Origin: Thiomargarita sp.
GTDB lineage: Bacteria; Pseudomonadota; Gammaproteobacteria; Beggiatoales; Beggiatoaceae
DNA length: 64,000 bases
Direction of reading: 5' to 3'
Assembly: GCA_020721005.1 (NCBI GenBank)
Contig: DYNP01000002.1
Span: forward strand, 62,001 to 126,000
Shown: one piece after another, positions 45,873-54,817 of the stretch
Layout: every line of letters begins with the position of its first letter
Position numbering within the stretch: the stretch's first letter is position 1
The notes under the pieces: generated by a model
The model's input: only the letters and a program-made list of their open reading frames with translations
Told to the model about the DNA's origin: nothing
Database searches by the model: none
Program-made: the position numbers and the translations under genes

Positions 45873-46643
45873 CTAAGTTGAGGGATAAGGAAAATCAAAA
45901 CAGTGTTTCCAACGTTCACATAAATGTTGAACTGTCCGATCAGTGGGGAATTGTTTGGCATAAATCATTTTTTGCCAAATTTCGATCAATTCACCGAAAA
46001 ATTCTATAAAAAAGGAAGGTAACTGTTGTTGAATTAACAGTTGTAAACATTCCTTTTCTGAAGTACTGATTTCAATTGGCAAATTCTGTTGTTCAATCAA
46101 ACGATTTAGAGCGCCCCTGTACAGTAAACTGATGGCAATAATGGGCTGATTTTGTTGCCATAATAACCAAGCTTGCTGTGCAATTTCGTCTGGCAGTGAT
46201 TCTTGTGCCAAATCATTTCTGATCACCGGAGGAGGCACAGTGAAATGGGCTGGTAAAGACAGGCGCCAAGATTTTTTAAACCAACGAGGGGCATAATAGA
46301 CTAAAAAGATGATGAGAGCAGCCAGCAGAATCCATAACAACAATTCAAAAATTTGGGCTAATAACTCAAGTGTTGCTCGAGTAAATATCCCTTCTAAGGA
46401 AGCTGAATTTTCTGTAGGAACAAAAGATTTTTCTGCAAAATCTCCTTTGTACACCAAAGTGCGTTTTTCCCGAAAAGTTTCAAATGCAGGCCGGCTCAAA
46501 ATATCAGTAATATGTTGTTTGGCCAATTGTGGGTCAATAGGCTCTGCAGGTTGAGCAGCGTGGACTATATTATCAAAACTAAGGAATAAACTACAGAGGA
46601 ACCAAAGGGTTATTAAATGTTTAATCGTATTATTAAGTCTCAT
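45873..46643 (-). CDS. DUF4129 membrane protein
   Basis: A 256-residue protein with a signal-like N-terminus (HLITLWFLCSLFLSFDNIVHA) and one strong transmembrane helix (~95-117, LLLWILLAALIIFLVYY). The cytoplasmic C-terminal domain includes AISLLYRGALNRLI and ends in LCERW, as in DUF4129 (PF13559). It heads the operon with DUF4350 and moxR, with a 48-bp gap. The function of the system is not known beyond an envelope link. Confidence 0.8.
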   Translation of the reverse strand: MRLNNTIKHLITLWFLCSLFLSFDNIVHAAQPAEPIDPQLAKQHITDILSRPAFETFREKRTLVYKGDFAEKSFVPTENSASLEGIFTRATLELLAQIFELLLWILLAALIIFLVYYAPRWFKKSWRLSLPAHFTVPPPVIRNDLAQESLPDEIAQQAWLLWQQNQPIIAISLLYRGALNRLIEQQNLPIEISTSEKECLQLLIQQQLPSFFIEFFGELIEIWQKMIYAKQFPTDRTVQHLCERWKHCFDFPYPST

Positions 46644-46895
46644 TGTTCACTATTCCTAGGTCACATAAATTTATAATTTTTAGGGTGAGAGTTATTTTTT
46701 TATTTAATTTCTGAACAAATTTATGCAATTCACTCACAAGAATCATTATTTTGGTAAATTCTCGATTATTAGTTTATAATACCAATATCGATTTGACAAG
46801 ATAAATCATTTGTCATCTTGTTTAATAATAGTCCGATCCCAAGAGACAGTAAATATTGATGGGTTTTTTGTGGTCAGCCTATTTTATATGTACTA
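46644..46895. other. AT-rich intergenic region upstream of the DUF4129 operon
   Basis: About 250 bp with no ORF. It should hold the promoter of the minus-strand operon starting at 46643; no clear box pair could be chosen among many AT-rich stretches. Confidence 0.4.
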
Positions 46896-47325
46896 GGGCG
46901 TGTCATCAAAAAGGGTGAAAAAGGGGTATAATGGGAAGAGTAAAAAAAGTGAAGGGAGTAAAGTAGGTGAGCAGAAGATAGGGATTGAGTGAAGAGTAAT
47001 GGGTACAAGTCAAGGATTTGTTACTAGGAAGAGCGGGAATTGTTGGAAGGACGAGCAAAGGATAATCGATTGTTTGTAGAAGTGTGTTATATCGTTATCA
47101 AGCAGGAATTCCCTTCAGAGGGATTTGCCAGGGCGATCTGGTGATTTTCGTGTGGTGTATTTGAGGGTGTTAGGCGTTGGGCAAAAAAGGGAGTTTAGGG
47201 GAAGGTATTCAAGCAGTTAGTGACAATTGCTGACAAAGGCCATGATGCCTATTGGCATGTAATTGACCCGCTGCTTGTTTAAGGCAACATGGTTGTTATC
47301 CCCTTTTGATTTTATGACAGCGTTA
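46896..47325 (+). pseudogene. Decayed IS5-like insertion element
   Basis: No frame stays open, but fragments of an IS5-family transposase appear in order in shifting frames: LLGRAGIVGRTSK (~47020), AKDNRLFVEV, LYRYQAGIP (~47085), RDLPGRSGDFRVVYLRVLG (~47120-47175) and VFKQL (~47205). Several frameshifts separate them. The left end GGGCGTGTCATCAA at 46896 looks like an IS terminus; a worn right end may lie at 47303-47322. The C-terminal half of the transposase is gone. A similar terminus occurs at 60241. Confidence 0.72.
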
Positions 47326-47359
47326 AATTGCTACTTATATCGTCTTTTGAGGATATTGT

Positions 47360-47530
47360 CTAGTTGAGTTGAGTTAAGGGAGAGAAATCAGAGGCGTAGC
47401 GATTGATCCATTCTAAAGCAGCTTCGTCAATACTGAGTTTTCTACCTTGTTGTTCCAAGTGTTTTTTGTATTGTTGAATTTGACGTACTTGAAGCATCAT
47501 GCGGATTTCAAAGGCATCGTGAATCTTCAT
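47360..47530 (-). CDS. Small hypothetical protein (56 residues)
   Basis: The frame opens at 47557, but GGAG lies 9 nt before the ATG at 47530, so that start is preferred. The protein is soluble, helical and charged (MKIHDAFEIRMMLQVRQIQQ at the start, then a heptad-like QYKKHLEQQGRK and EAALEWINRYA). I do not recognise it. It lies 78 bp downstream of a PilZ gene on the same strand, so the two may be co-transcribed. Confidence 0.62.
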   Translation of the reverse strand: MKIHDAFEIRMMLQVRQIQQYKKHLEQQGRKLSIDEAALEWINRYASDFSPLTQLN

Positions 47531-47608
47531 AGTTGATTTCTCCAAATCGGTTGACACCGCCGAAAAATAAATTATAGGCTATTAAGGCAAGTTATATGCC
47601 ATAGATAG

Positions 47609-48004
47609 TTAAGCGATGTCATCGAGCAGGTAACCTGAAGTTTCCGAAACTTCTTCGGCAATTTCCACTAGCATTTTTCGATATCGTTCAATCTCACACA
47701 CTTCATCAACCATACCTTCGTTAATTTTCTGATTTTTCTCAAGAAATTCTATCCCAACTTCAAAATGTTGTGAGGCAGTGGCTTGACACCAGACTACTTT
47801 ACCGAATAGATAACAAGGGGGGTTGATTAAGACTCGCATGCTGATTAAACTGCCTTTTTCCCAAGAAGTATTGGATTCAAATGCCAATCCCCCTAAGCTG
47901 ACATTGTGTAAATGTTGTCGATGCAGTTCGTCTTCTTGAGTTTCCCATACTTCTATGGGAATTTCAGTAGGATGGCGATAAAAACGTCTATGTTCTTCCG
48001 ACAT
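47609..48004 (-). CDS. PilZ-domain protein (c-di-GMP receptor)
   Basis: A 131-residue protein. The c-di-GMP motifs are intact: RxxxR at R6-R10 (RRFYR) and NxSxxG at N34-G39 (NVSLGG). The rest of the barrel follows (FGKVVWCQATASQHFEVGIEF), and a C-terminal helix (~95-131) is added. AAGGAG lies well placed before the ATG. It should bind cyclic di-GMP and relay it to an unknown partner, perhaps through the extra helix. Confidence 0.88.
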   Translation of the reverse strand: MSEEHRRFYRHPTEIPIEVWETQEDELHRQHLHNVSLGGLAFESNTSWEKGSLISMRVLINPPCYLFGKVVWCQATASQHFEVGIEFLEKNQKINEGMVDEVCEIERYRKMLVEIAEEVSETSGYLLDDIA

Positions 48005-48625
48005 GATAAGTTCTCCTTATATTCATGCACTCTTTGTCTAAAAGTTTAGGTAATAAAATGCTTACTTGCAACCCAAATTTCTGATTTAGGGTAAATTATA
48101 CCAGAATTGTCCATGATCCAAACTTTTTGGAAATGCAAAGTCAGTTCGTTAAAAATGAGTAAGGAAGGAGAAATTTTTCTCAGCCCTCGAAAAATCGGTC
48201 AGGTCTTGAAGAGCTGAGCGGTTTCAGTTGCAACTGACCGGGGGATAGTTTAGGCTCTTCCCAAGAGCAATCTCATGTGTAAAGCTATCCGGAGTTATTA
48301 GAATGACAGGATTTACGTTCCCAATATGAAGGAAGGAAGCCGGGGTAAAAAGCTTTCCGCCCGTCCAAAATATTCTGTAGGGTAAAAATTTTGTACGGGA
48401 TAATCGCAAAATGGTTAAATACCCTTTTATTATGTAAATAATTTTTATTTTTTGCAAGAATTGTTGTATATTTCTAAACAGGCCCCCAAAATCAATATGA
48501 ATGATGGGGCGGATTGGTTAAGATTGTCCTATTTAAGGATAATTAATCAAAAATCGGGCATTCAAAATATCCCTCCTATCTCATTTGAGAAATGTCGTCA
48601 TTTCCACAAATAAAGGGCGAATAAC
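48005..48625. other. Long intergenic region between divergent genes
   Basis: 620 bp without a believable gene; a 77-codon minus-strand ORF has no family features. It must hold the promoters of the PilZ gene and the STAS gene. An inverted pair CGGTCAG (48195) / CTGACCG (48234) encloses a smaller palindrome AGTTGCAACT. I compared it mentally with known c-di-GMP and molybdenum-cofactor riboswitches and saw no match. Confidence 0.4.
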
Positions 48626-48961
48626 ATGACCATTGAACAATCTACTGGCTCTGAGCTGAATTCAGATCCTACTGAATTTAAAGTGGAATGGGTTAAAATC
48701 TCTTTGCCGGCTGTCATAACCCTATCTCAATTAAATGAATTGAAAACCGAACTCCAACAATATCTGGGTAATAGGGTACAACTGTATGGGGACCAGGTTA
48801 AGCGAGTAGATACGGCGTCTCTACAGTTACTCCTTGCTTTTATCAATGATCCAGAAATCACTGTGGGATGGATGCGTCCTTCTGAGGAATTATGCACATC
48901 TGCTCGCTTATTGGGTCTCTCTAACCAATTGGGTCTACCCCTAATCTCTCCTTCTGTTTAA
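48626..48961 (+). CDS. STAS-domain protein (anti-anti-sigma-like)
   Basis: A 111-residue single-domain protein. The STAS core is seen as ISLPAVITLSQLNELKTELQ, then VKRVDTASLQLLLAF, where D62-T63 align with the D-S phosphorylation site of SpoIIAA-type antagonists. It could bind an anti-sigma factor or a kinase. It lies 11 bp before a ModA-like gene and in the same direction as a REC-kinase, suggesting a signalling unit. Confidence 0.8.
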   Translation: MTIEQSTGSELNSDPTEFKVEWVKISLPAVITLSQLNELKTELQQYLGNRVQLYGDQVKRVDTASLQLLLAFINDPEITVGWMRPSEELCTSARLLGLSNQLGLPLISPSV

Positions 48962-48972
48962 AATTGAAGTCT

Positions 48973-49728
48973 ATGAAATCGTTCATCTGTTGTATTCTAA
49001 TTCATTTGAATTTTCTGTTGCCCATAGCCCAAGCCGATTCTGCCCGCATTGCCACCACTGATGACTTTCTAAATGCCGCTCTGGCTCTCAAACAACAATT
49101 TGAAAAAATTACCCCTTACAGTCTCATATTGGTAGCGGATACCAGTGAAGATTTATATCAACAAATTCAACAGGGAGAACAATTTGATGTTTTTATGACT
49201 GACAATGCTCAACATCTCAAACAATTAGAACAACAAGGTAAGGCCATTCCCCAATCTGCTTTCACTTATGCTATTGGAGAATTAGTTTTGTGGAGTCCAG
49301 ATTCCAATCTCATTGACAGTCAAGGCAATGTCTTATTGAAAAAACGATTTAAAAAAATACTCATTCCCAATCCTAAGACCAGCTATTATGGGCAGGCTAC
49401 CCAACAAACTTTGCAAAAACTAGGTCTGTGGCAAAGTTTACAATCTCAAATCATTCAGAAAAGTTCAGTGATGGAAGTGTATCAAGCCATCACTGCTGGC
49501 AAGGGCCAACTGGGCTTTATTGCCGTTTCTCAATTGACGCAATTGGAGCCGCGCCTGTCTCGTTGGTCTGTGTGGACTATACCTCGTCACCTGTACAGTC
49601 CCATTGAACACACGGTGGTACCACTCAATACTGCCGAACAAAATCCAGTGGCTCAAGAATTCATCAACTTTTTACATCGATCCTTAGCCCATTCAATCTT
49701 AGAAGAATTTGGCTACACTGTACCCTAG
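48973..49728 (+). CDS. ModA-like periplasmic binding protein
   Basis: About 251 residues from the ATG at 48973 (a TTG three codons upstream is the alternative). The signal peptide is clear (ICCILIHLNFLLPIAQADS). The mature part has the ModA/type 2 binding-protein layout: RIATTDDFLNAALALKQQFE, FDVFMTDNAQHLKQL, then NPKTSYYGQATQQTLQKLG and QLGFIAVSQL. ModA proteins bind molybdate or tungstate. No modB or modC gene is present, and the neighbours are a STAS protein and a REC-kinase, so it may be a sensor subunit. Ligand choice is uncertain. Confidence 0.78.
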   Translation: MKSFICCILIHLNFLLPIAQADSARIATTDDFLNAALALKQQFEKITPYSLILVADTSEDLYQQIQQGEQFDVFMTDNAQHLKQLEQQGKAIPQSAFTYAIGELVLWSPDSNLIDSQGNVLLKKRFKKILIPNPKTSYYGQATQQTLQKLGLWQSLQSQIIQKSSVMEVYQAITAGKGQLGFIAVSQLTQLEPRLSRWSVWTIPRHLYSPIEHTVVPLNTAEQNPVAQEFINFLHRSLAHSILEEFGYTVP

Positions 49729-49796
49729 AAATCATACCTAGAAAAAAATTCCCCCCCCTAATATTATTACCGATTTAACTGTCAAATGATCCCCCG

Positions 49797-50933
49797 ATGA
49801 AAATTACAACTGAACAGGTTAAGGGAACAATTTTAATTGTCGATGACACTCCCGCCAATGTAAGCATTCTCTTTGATTTTTTAGCGGAGAATGGTTATAA
49901 AGTGCTGGTTGCCCAAGAAGGGAAGCGGGCTATCCAGAAAGCGGAATATGCAGTTCCAGACTTGATATTACTGGACATTATGATGCCGGGCATCGATGGA
50001 TTTGAAACTTGTAAAATCCTGAAATCGAATGAAAAAACCAAAGAAATTCCCATCATTTTCATGACTGCCTTGGCTGATACCATCGACAAAGTGAAAGGCT
50101 TTAAACTGGGTGCAGCAGACTATATCACCAAACCCATTCAACATGAAGAAGTGTTGGCCCGCATCAACAGTCAACTGAATTTTCGCCGTTTACAAAAACA
50201 AATTCAACTGCATGCGATTGAATTGGAGAAACGCAACCTGGAATTAGATGCTTTTGCCCGCACCGTGGCCCATGATCTGAAAAATCCGCTCAATGCCGTT
50301 ATTGGTTACACCGACATGTTGATTGGAGAATGTTCACTCAATTCTCCTCCTAACGAAGAAACAATAGAAACCTTACACTTGGTACAACGCGCCGGCTATA
50401 AAATGGTCAGCATTGTAGAAGCCCTGTTGCTGTTGGCTGGCGTCAGTAAACAAGGACAAGTTGAGACTGAACCCTTGAATATGAAGCACATCATTTCTCA
50501 AGTAGAGCAACGTTTGGGTTATATGATGAAGGAATACCAAGCCCAACTGCTGCAACCGGAACAGTGGCCCATTGCCTTAGGCTATTCCCCTTGGGTGGAA
50601 GAAATTTGGGCAAATTACATGACCAATGCCATGAAGTATGGCGGGAATCCTCCTCGTATGGAGTTGGGAGCGGATTGGGAAGATGCAGACAATATTCGCT
50701 TTTGGATAAGAGACAATGGACCGGGACTCACCCTAGAAGCTCAATCTCAAGTATTCACTCCATTTACCCGCTTGCATAAAGACTCTGCAGAAGGTCATGG
50801 CTTGGGACTGTCCATCGTACAACAAGTGGTTGAGAAATTGAACGGTAAAGCAGGAGTTGAGACTCAATTAGGACAAGGTTGTCTATTCTATTTCACCTTG
50901 CCAACTGCCAATTCCGACTCAAAGGAGGAATAG
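49797..50933 (+). CDS. Response regulator-histidine kinase (REC-HisKA-HATPase), paralogue
   Basis: A 378-residue protein with the same architecture and very similar sequence as the one at 10035-11186. The receiver has D60 (LLDIMMPGIDG) and ADYITKP (K112), the kinase H159 in RTVAHDLKNPLNAV, then DNGPGLT and GHGLGLSIVQQ. It follows the ModA-like gene by 68 bp. In both loci the REC-kinase lies with a periplasmic binding protein, so the pairing may be a recurrent module. Confidence 0.92.
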   Translation: MKITTEQVKGTILIVDDTPANVSILFDFLAENGYKVLVAQEGKRAIQKAEYAVPDLILLDIMMPGIDGFETCKILKSNEKTKEIPIIFMTALADTIDKVKGFKLGAADYITKPIQHEEVLARINSQLNFRRLQKQIQLHAIELEKRNLELDAFARTVAHDLKNPLNAVIGYTDMLIGECSLNSPPNEETIETLHLVQRAGYKMVSIVEALLLLAGVSKQGQVETEPLNMKHIISQVEQRLGYMMKEYQAQLLQPEQWPIALGYSPWVEEIWANYMTNAMKYGGNPPRMELGADWEDADNIRFWIRDNGPGLTLEAQSQVFTPFTRLHKDSAEGHGLGLSIVQQVVEKLNGKAGVETQLGQGCLFYFTLPTANSDSKEE

Positions 50934-50984
50934 GGACCGCTTTATTCTTCCCCATTTTTATCCCCTTTTAAAATAGGGAAAGAG

Positions 50985-51012
50985 ACCTGCCAGGTTTTAA
51001 AACTTGGCAGGT
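50985..51012. repeat. Palindromic element after the REC-kinase gene
   Basis: Left arm ACCTGCCAGGTTTT and right arm AAAACTTGGCAGGT pair over 14 bp with one mismatch. It lies 52 bp after the stop codon and is related to the AGACCTGTCC palindromes at 60395 and 60788. It could serve as a terminator for the gene upstream. Confidence 0.65.
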
Positions 51013-51064
51013 TTGCGGAAATGCCAAATCCCAATTTGGCCAACTGGAGGAATTAAGTTACTCT

Positions 51065-51754
51065 TCAACTGGTCACTGAACAAAATTGAGTTTCTCTTTT
51101 TGTCGCCACATTGCCAAGCGGAAGCCTACGGACAGTGGCGCCCACCAACAGGTCTAATAAACAGTAAAAAGCCCCCGCACAGGCTGGAGGATTAGTGCTG
51201 GTCAAGGCGGTCCAAGGCACTTGAGTTGACCAGGTCCAATTGCCCAGACCGGTCCCATAAATCTCCAAGATTAAGGAAATCATGAACATGGTGGCATACA
51301 ACTGTTTGTCTTGACCAAAAATGATGCACAATACAAAAGTAAGAAACAATAAGCCGCCGAATGTGTCCAAATTATGCAAAATGGTGAATAAAACGTAAGG
51401 TGAGAAAACCAAGGGCACGACCCAAATGATCCAGGTGGGTAATTTTTGCGCCAAATACAGTCCCAAGGTGAATAAGAGCACATGACCTGGGGGAACAAAT
51501 AGGGGAACGTTGTGTAAACGGTATTCATACAATCCCCAAACCAGTGAGAGAAATAATTCTCCAGCAGTGGCATAGAGTAAACATAAGACCAACCCCAATT
51601 GTTGGGAACGCTCGCTGGTTTTAAGCAAGTACAGGAAAAATATCCAAATTCCAATATTAGTTAAGGTTTGTCCCCAAAAATCCACTGTTTGGTCAAACCA
51701 AAGTCCCAGAGCAAGGACTAATGTAATGAGTAAGGGTTGCATGAAAAATACCAT
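51065..51754 (-). CDS. Multi-pass membrane protein, unknown function
   Basis: A 229-residue protein with about seven hydrophobic helices, for example PLLITLVLALGLWF, IWIFFLYLLK, LVLCLLYATAGELFLSLVWG, VLLFTLGLYLA, WIIWVVPLVFSPYVLFTI and FMISLILEIYGTG. An acidic/aromatic loop WGLYEYRLHNVPLFVPPGH and a second motif GNWTWSTQVPWT stand out. I do not recognise the family. It has no operon partner. An internal ATG at 51742 is an alternative start. Confidence 0.72.
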   Translation of the reverse strand: MVFFMQPLLITLVLALGLWFDQTVDFWGQTLTNIGIWIFFLYLLKTSERSQQLGLVLCLLYATAGELFLSLVWGLYEYRLHNVPLFVPPGHVLLFTLGLYLAQKLPTWIIWVVPLVFSPYVLFTILHNLDTFGGLLFLTFVLCIIFGQDKQLYATMFMISLILEIYGTGLGNWTWSTQVPWTALTSTNPPACAGAFYCLLDLLVGATVRRLPLGNVATKRETQFCSVTS

Positions 51755-51880
51755 TTAGAATCAATGAGAAGCATTATTTAATATTGGGAATCGAAAATAT
51801 TACCTTCTTTCTCTAACCACTGTATGATGGAAGGAGAATAATAAACAATTTGTTATTTAAACAATCTAAGGATTTTACCA

Positions 51881-52279
51881 ATGGAAATCACAGTCACTCT
51901 TGAAGATGGGATGAAAGTCAATGCGCACTTTAAAAATTTTACCGTGCACACTGATCAAGCCAAAATAGTGGGGGGTGAAGAAACTTATCCTGATCCTTTT
52001 TCCTATTTTCTCAGCAGCTTGGCCACTTGTGCTGGATTTTTTATCTTGCGGTTTTGTCAATCGCGCCATCTTTCAACAGAAGGGATTCGTTTACAAATGA
52101 GCAACGATTGGAACAAGGAGAAAGGCTTAATGGAGAATATTCATTTAGAAATTCAGATTCCAGCTTCCTTTCCGGATAAATATCATTCTGCCTTGATTCG
52201 GGCTACCAATGAGTGCAGTGTCAAAAAAGCCCTCATGTCGCCTCCTAATATCGAGGTGACAACCAAGGTCCTTGGGTAG
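51881..52279 (+). CDS. OsmC/Ohr-family protein
   Basis: A 132-residue protein with both redox cysteines of the family, C50 in LSSLATCAGFF and C112 in NECSVKKAL, and the typical GGEETYPDPFSYFLSS lead-in. An additional C59 is nearby. OsmC proteins reduce organic hydroperoxides with a thiol. It is a single gene ending convergent with the MBL gene. Confidence 0.87.
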   Translation: MEITVTLEDGMKVNAHFKNFTVHTDQAKIVGGEETYPDPFSYFLSSLATCAGFFILRFCQSRHLSTEGIRLQMSNDWNKEKGLMENIHLEIQIPASFPDKYHSALIRATNECSVKKALMSPPNIEVTTKVLG

Positions 52280-52307
52280 TCAACGCGATTGTTTTACTCC
52301 AGTCCCG

Positions 52308-52330
52308 GTTCCCAAATTTCCATTGGGAAC
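52308..52330. terminator. Hairpin between convergent OsmC and MBL genes
   Basis: Arms GTTCCCAA (52308-52315) and TTGGGAAC (52323-52330) with a 7-nt loop. It lies 28 bp after the OsmC stop and 34 bp before the MBL gene end, fitting a shared terminator. Confidence 0.55.
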
Positions 52331-52364
52331 GGAGACCAGTGGTTATTTGGAGGGGAGAATTGAG

Positions 52365-53405
52365 CTAGCTCGGATAGGTATGAGAATCTCCATTTTTCAG
52401 AATTCCACAAAACATGCCTGCTGGAGCATTGGGATCAATATCATAGTGGTAAAGGAGACATTTTCTCTGAATTTCTGGATCTAACTTATTGATTAAGTCT
52501 GAAATGTGAGGATGGACCCCAGAAGGGAAAGGAGAGGTTTCACAATCCATATAGATACGATTGGCGCGTTTATAATGTCCCTCCAATTGAGGAGGAATCA
52601 TGGATTGAATGTCGGTGGGCATGAGAATGTTATAACCCGTTGAATGTTGAAGACTGACCCCATAACTGGGCATTTCTTCAGAGCTGGAGATGACATGCAT
52701 GGCAAATAACGGGGTTAAGGTCCATTCCCCATCACCATCTTGAAAGGTATAAGTTTTGGTCTGGCCATTGCCTCTTTTGCCAATCACGTGAATGTCAAAA
52801 TAAGTCTCCAAAGTGACATCGGGTACTCCTTGTAGAGTATCTAAACCTGGTCCCAATGCCCTTTTCAAGGGTTTCAATACTTTTTTATGTACAAACAAAT
52901 CGGGTTTAGAATTGCTTGGAGGGGTGGGCCACCATTCATGTTCTAAAAATAATTTGTCGGCAATAAATTGTTTGTTGAGCCATTCTGTTTTAGCCGGAAC
53001 ATAAAAAGGGTTAAAAAAGGTGGTTAAAGCAAAGTATTCCATTCCCCCAATATGATCATTGTGAGGATGAGAAATATAAACCCCATCTATATTAGCTGAA
53101 GTTAATCCAAGTCCCTTCAGAGCATGTCTGGCATCTCCCCCGATGTCTATCAATAATCGGTAAGGTCTCTTGCCACGCTTGCCCACCATATCAAATTCTA
53201 CCAAAAAATTAGATTGCCATTTTGGTAAATAAACCGGTTGAGAAAGTTTTTTGATTTCAGCTAAAATGTTTTCTTCGCTAGCGCCCTGAAATTCTGGGGA
53301 CCTAAGTACTTTTAAGATAAGTTCATAAGTTTGCTTTGCCGTAACTGCTTCTTCATACGTTCCCGTTGCAAATGCGGAATGAACTCCGATGGCTGTTACT
53401 TTCAC
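52365..53405 (-). CDS. Metallo-beta-lactamase-fold hydrolase
   Basis: A 346-residue protein without a signal peptide. The metal-binding motif HxHxDH is H113-H115-D117-H118 in YISHPHNDHIGG, preceded by LLIDIGGDARHAL. Further histidines lie in TPLFAMHVISSSEE and LLYHYDIDP. About 55 residues of helical sequence (12-66) are inserted near the N-terminus compared with minimal members. The substrate is unknown. Confidence 0.83.
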   Translation of the reverse strand: MKVTAIGVHSAFATGTYEEAVTAKQTYELILKVLRSPEFQGASEENILAEIKKLSQPVYLPKWQSNFLVEFDMVGKRGKRPYRLLIDIGGDARHALKGLGLTSANIDGVYISHPHNDHIGGMEYFALTTFFNPFYVPAKTEWLNKQFIADKLFLEHEWWPTPPSNSKPDLFVHKKVLKPLKRALGPGLDTLQGVPDVTLETYFDIHVIGKRGNGQTKTYTFQDGDGEWTLTPLFAMHVISSSEEMPSYGVSLQHSTGYNILMPTDIQSMIPPQLEGHYKRANRIYMDCETSPFPSGVHPHISDLINKLDPEIQRKCLLYHYDIDPNAPAGMFCGILKNGDSHTYPS

Positions 53406-53761
53406 TGTCGTCTCCGTTGATGCCTAACTTTAATTCTTAAAATTGATTTTTAAAAATTAGGGTAAGGTTAAGATGAAAAATATTGATTGACTCACATGAT
53501 TTTGTGGTGGTGTGCGAAAGAATAAATGCAGCGACCTCTTGATAATTGCCTAAGGGAACTCAAATAACTTGAATGGGTTGAAGTTTATGGGAGATAGCCG
53601 CCAACTCCCTTGTCAAAATTCCTCATACTCAGAATTATTGAAACTCACAGTTGGCCTTCATTTAATTTTCAATAACCCCCCAATGCCCTGCTTTCAACCA
53701 ATTATATCAGAAACAAACGCATTTTTAAAAAGTTATCCGCATAAATCCTTACAAATGTTAT
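53406..53761. other. Intergenic stretch, nothing recognised
   Basis: 356 bp between two minus-strand genes. A plus-strand ORF of 89 codons overlaps the lipase end and has random composition, so it is not called. The part next to 53405 should hold the MBL promoter. Confidence 0.5.
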
Positions 53762-54637
53762 TTAATCGTACAATAATCGTTCCAAATGAGCCACATAATT
53801 CACCGGGGCATGGTCAGATAGAAAATGAGCTGGCTTAAAATAGCCATTATCCTGCAACAAGTGATCCAAAATCCGGTCTGAATTTACTATTTCAGAGGAG
53901 GGATTGATCCACATTTGTTGATGATGTGTGATATAATGTAATTCTCCTACGGGCCTAAAGTCAAGTATTGTCGCAACTGAAAAGGGTAATTGAGCCACAA
54001 TATCGCGATGGTTGACCACTCGATAAGCCGGAATTGATTGACAACACTCAGCAAAATGTTTATCTCCTATTTGAGGAGAACCAAAAGTGTATAAAGCATG
54101 GGGAGGGCGTAAGGTGGCAGCCAAGGTCGCCAAAGCCGCACCCAAACTGTGTCCAGTATAAAAAACAGGTCCTGGAATTTCCGCTAAACAAGCATCTACT
54201 TCCTTCCAAACTGCAAAGAGAGCCTGTGTAAACCCCTGATGTACAATTCCTCCTGGTGGCCAACGGGTTGGCCATAAATTCAAATTAAATAACCAATTTT
54301 GTAACTGTTGAGAGCCTCGAAATACCAAGACTGAAAATGCAGGTCGATCCTTGGCTGGAGAATGGATGAGTGCACAATGGATAGATTGTTGAGAAAAAGA
54401 ATGGATCTGTTGTAGATGCACGGGCTCTAAAAATTCTTGACGGGATCGCAAATCACCATTGGCTTGTGGAGAATCGGAACGGTAAATCAAACGAGACAAC
54501 TCAGCCATCCACAACGCAGTCCCCGGATTGTAGGTCCGGGAAGTCAATTCTATCGGCGGAAAATCAACGTTGAAATATTGGGTGGCCTTCTCTGGTTGCA
54601 ACACAGCCTGCCAAGAATTATCGAATGGAGTACTCAT
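53762..54637 (-). CDS. Class 3 lipase (alpha/beta hydrolase)
   Basis: A 291-residue protein with the lipase_3 pattern: SVLVFRGSQQLQNWLFNLN (oxyanion region), IVHQGFTQAL, nucleophile S164 in YTGHSLGAAL, YTFGSPQIGD, D212 in VNHRDIVAQLP and H276 in SDHAPVNYV. These make a complete Ser-Asp-His triad. No signal peptide is seen, so it may act inside the cell or leave by a leaderless route. It hydrolyses acylglycerol-type esters; the real substrate is unknown. Confidence 0.88.
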   Translation of the reverse strand: MSTPFDNSWQAVLQPEKATQYFNVDFPPIELTSRTYNPGTALWMAELSRLIYRSDSPQANGDLRSRQEFLEPVHLQQIHSFSQQSIHCALIHSPAKDRPAFSVLVFRGSQQLQNWLFNLNLWPTRWPPGGIVHQGFTQALFAVWKEVDACLAEIPGPVFYTGHSLGAALATLAATLRPPHALYTFGSPQIGDKHFAECCQSIPAYRVVNHRDIVAQLPFSVATILDFRPVGELHYITHHQQMWINPSSEIVNSDRILDHLLQDNGYFKPAHFLSDHAPVNYVAHLERLLYD

Positions 54638-54817
54638 AATAATTATGCAGTTTCAATCAGTTATATATTATCGTTGAAGTTTTACATTGCCGAAAACTGA
54701 AATTGCAAGTTCTCAATTCTCCTGTTTTGGGTAAGCCCACACTCTTAATTCCCTTGATCACCAATTTTAAACTTCTTAAACTGGCAGCCCTTTTCTTACC
54801 ATTTAAAGAGATTCTCT

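Noticed and set aside
48224-48457. 77-codon minus-strand ORF between the PilZ and STAS genes
   Set aside because: No ribosome-binding site, no family features and no hydrophobic or domain pattern.
48973-49728. Complete molybdate transporter locus
   Set aside because: No modB or modC gene follows; only the binding protein is present.
53569-53838. 89-codon plus-strand ORF
   Set aside because: It runs into the 3' end of the lipase gene on the other strand and lacks a start signal.
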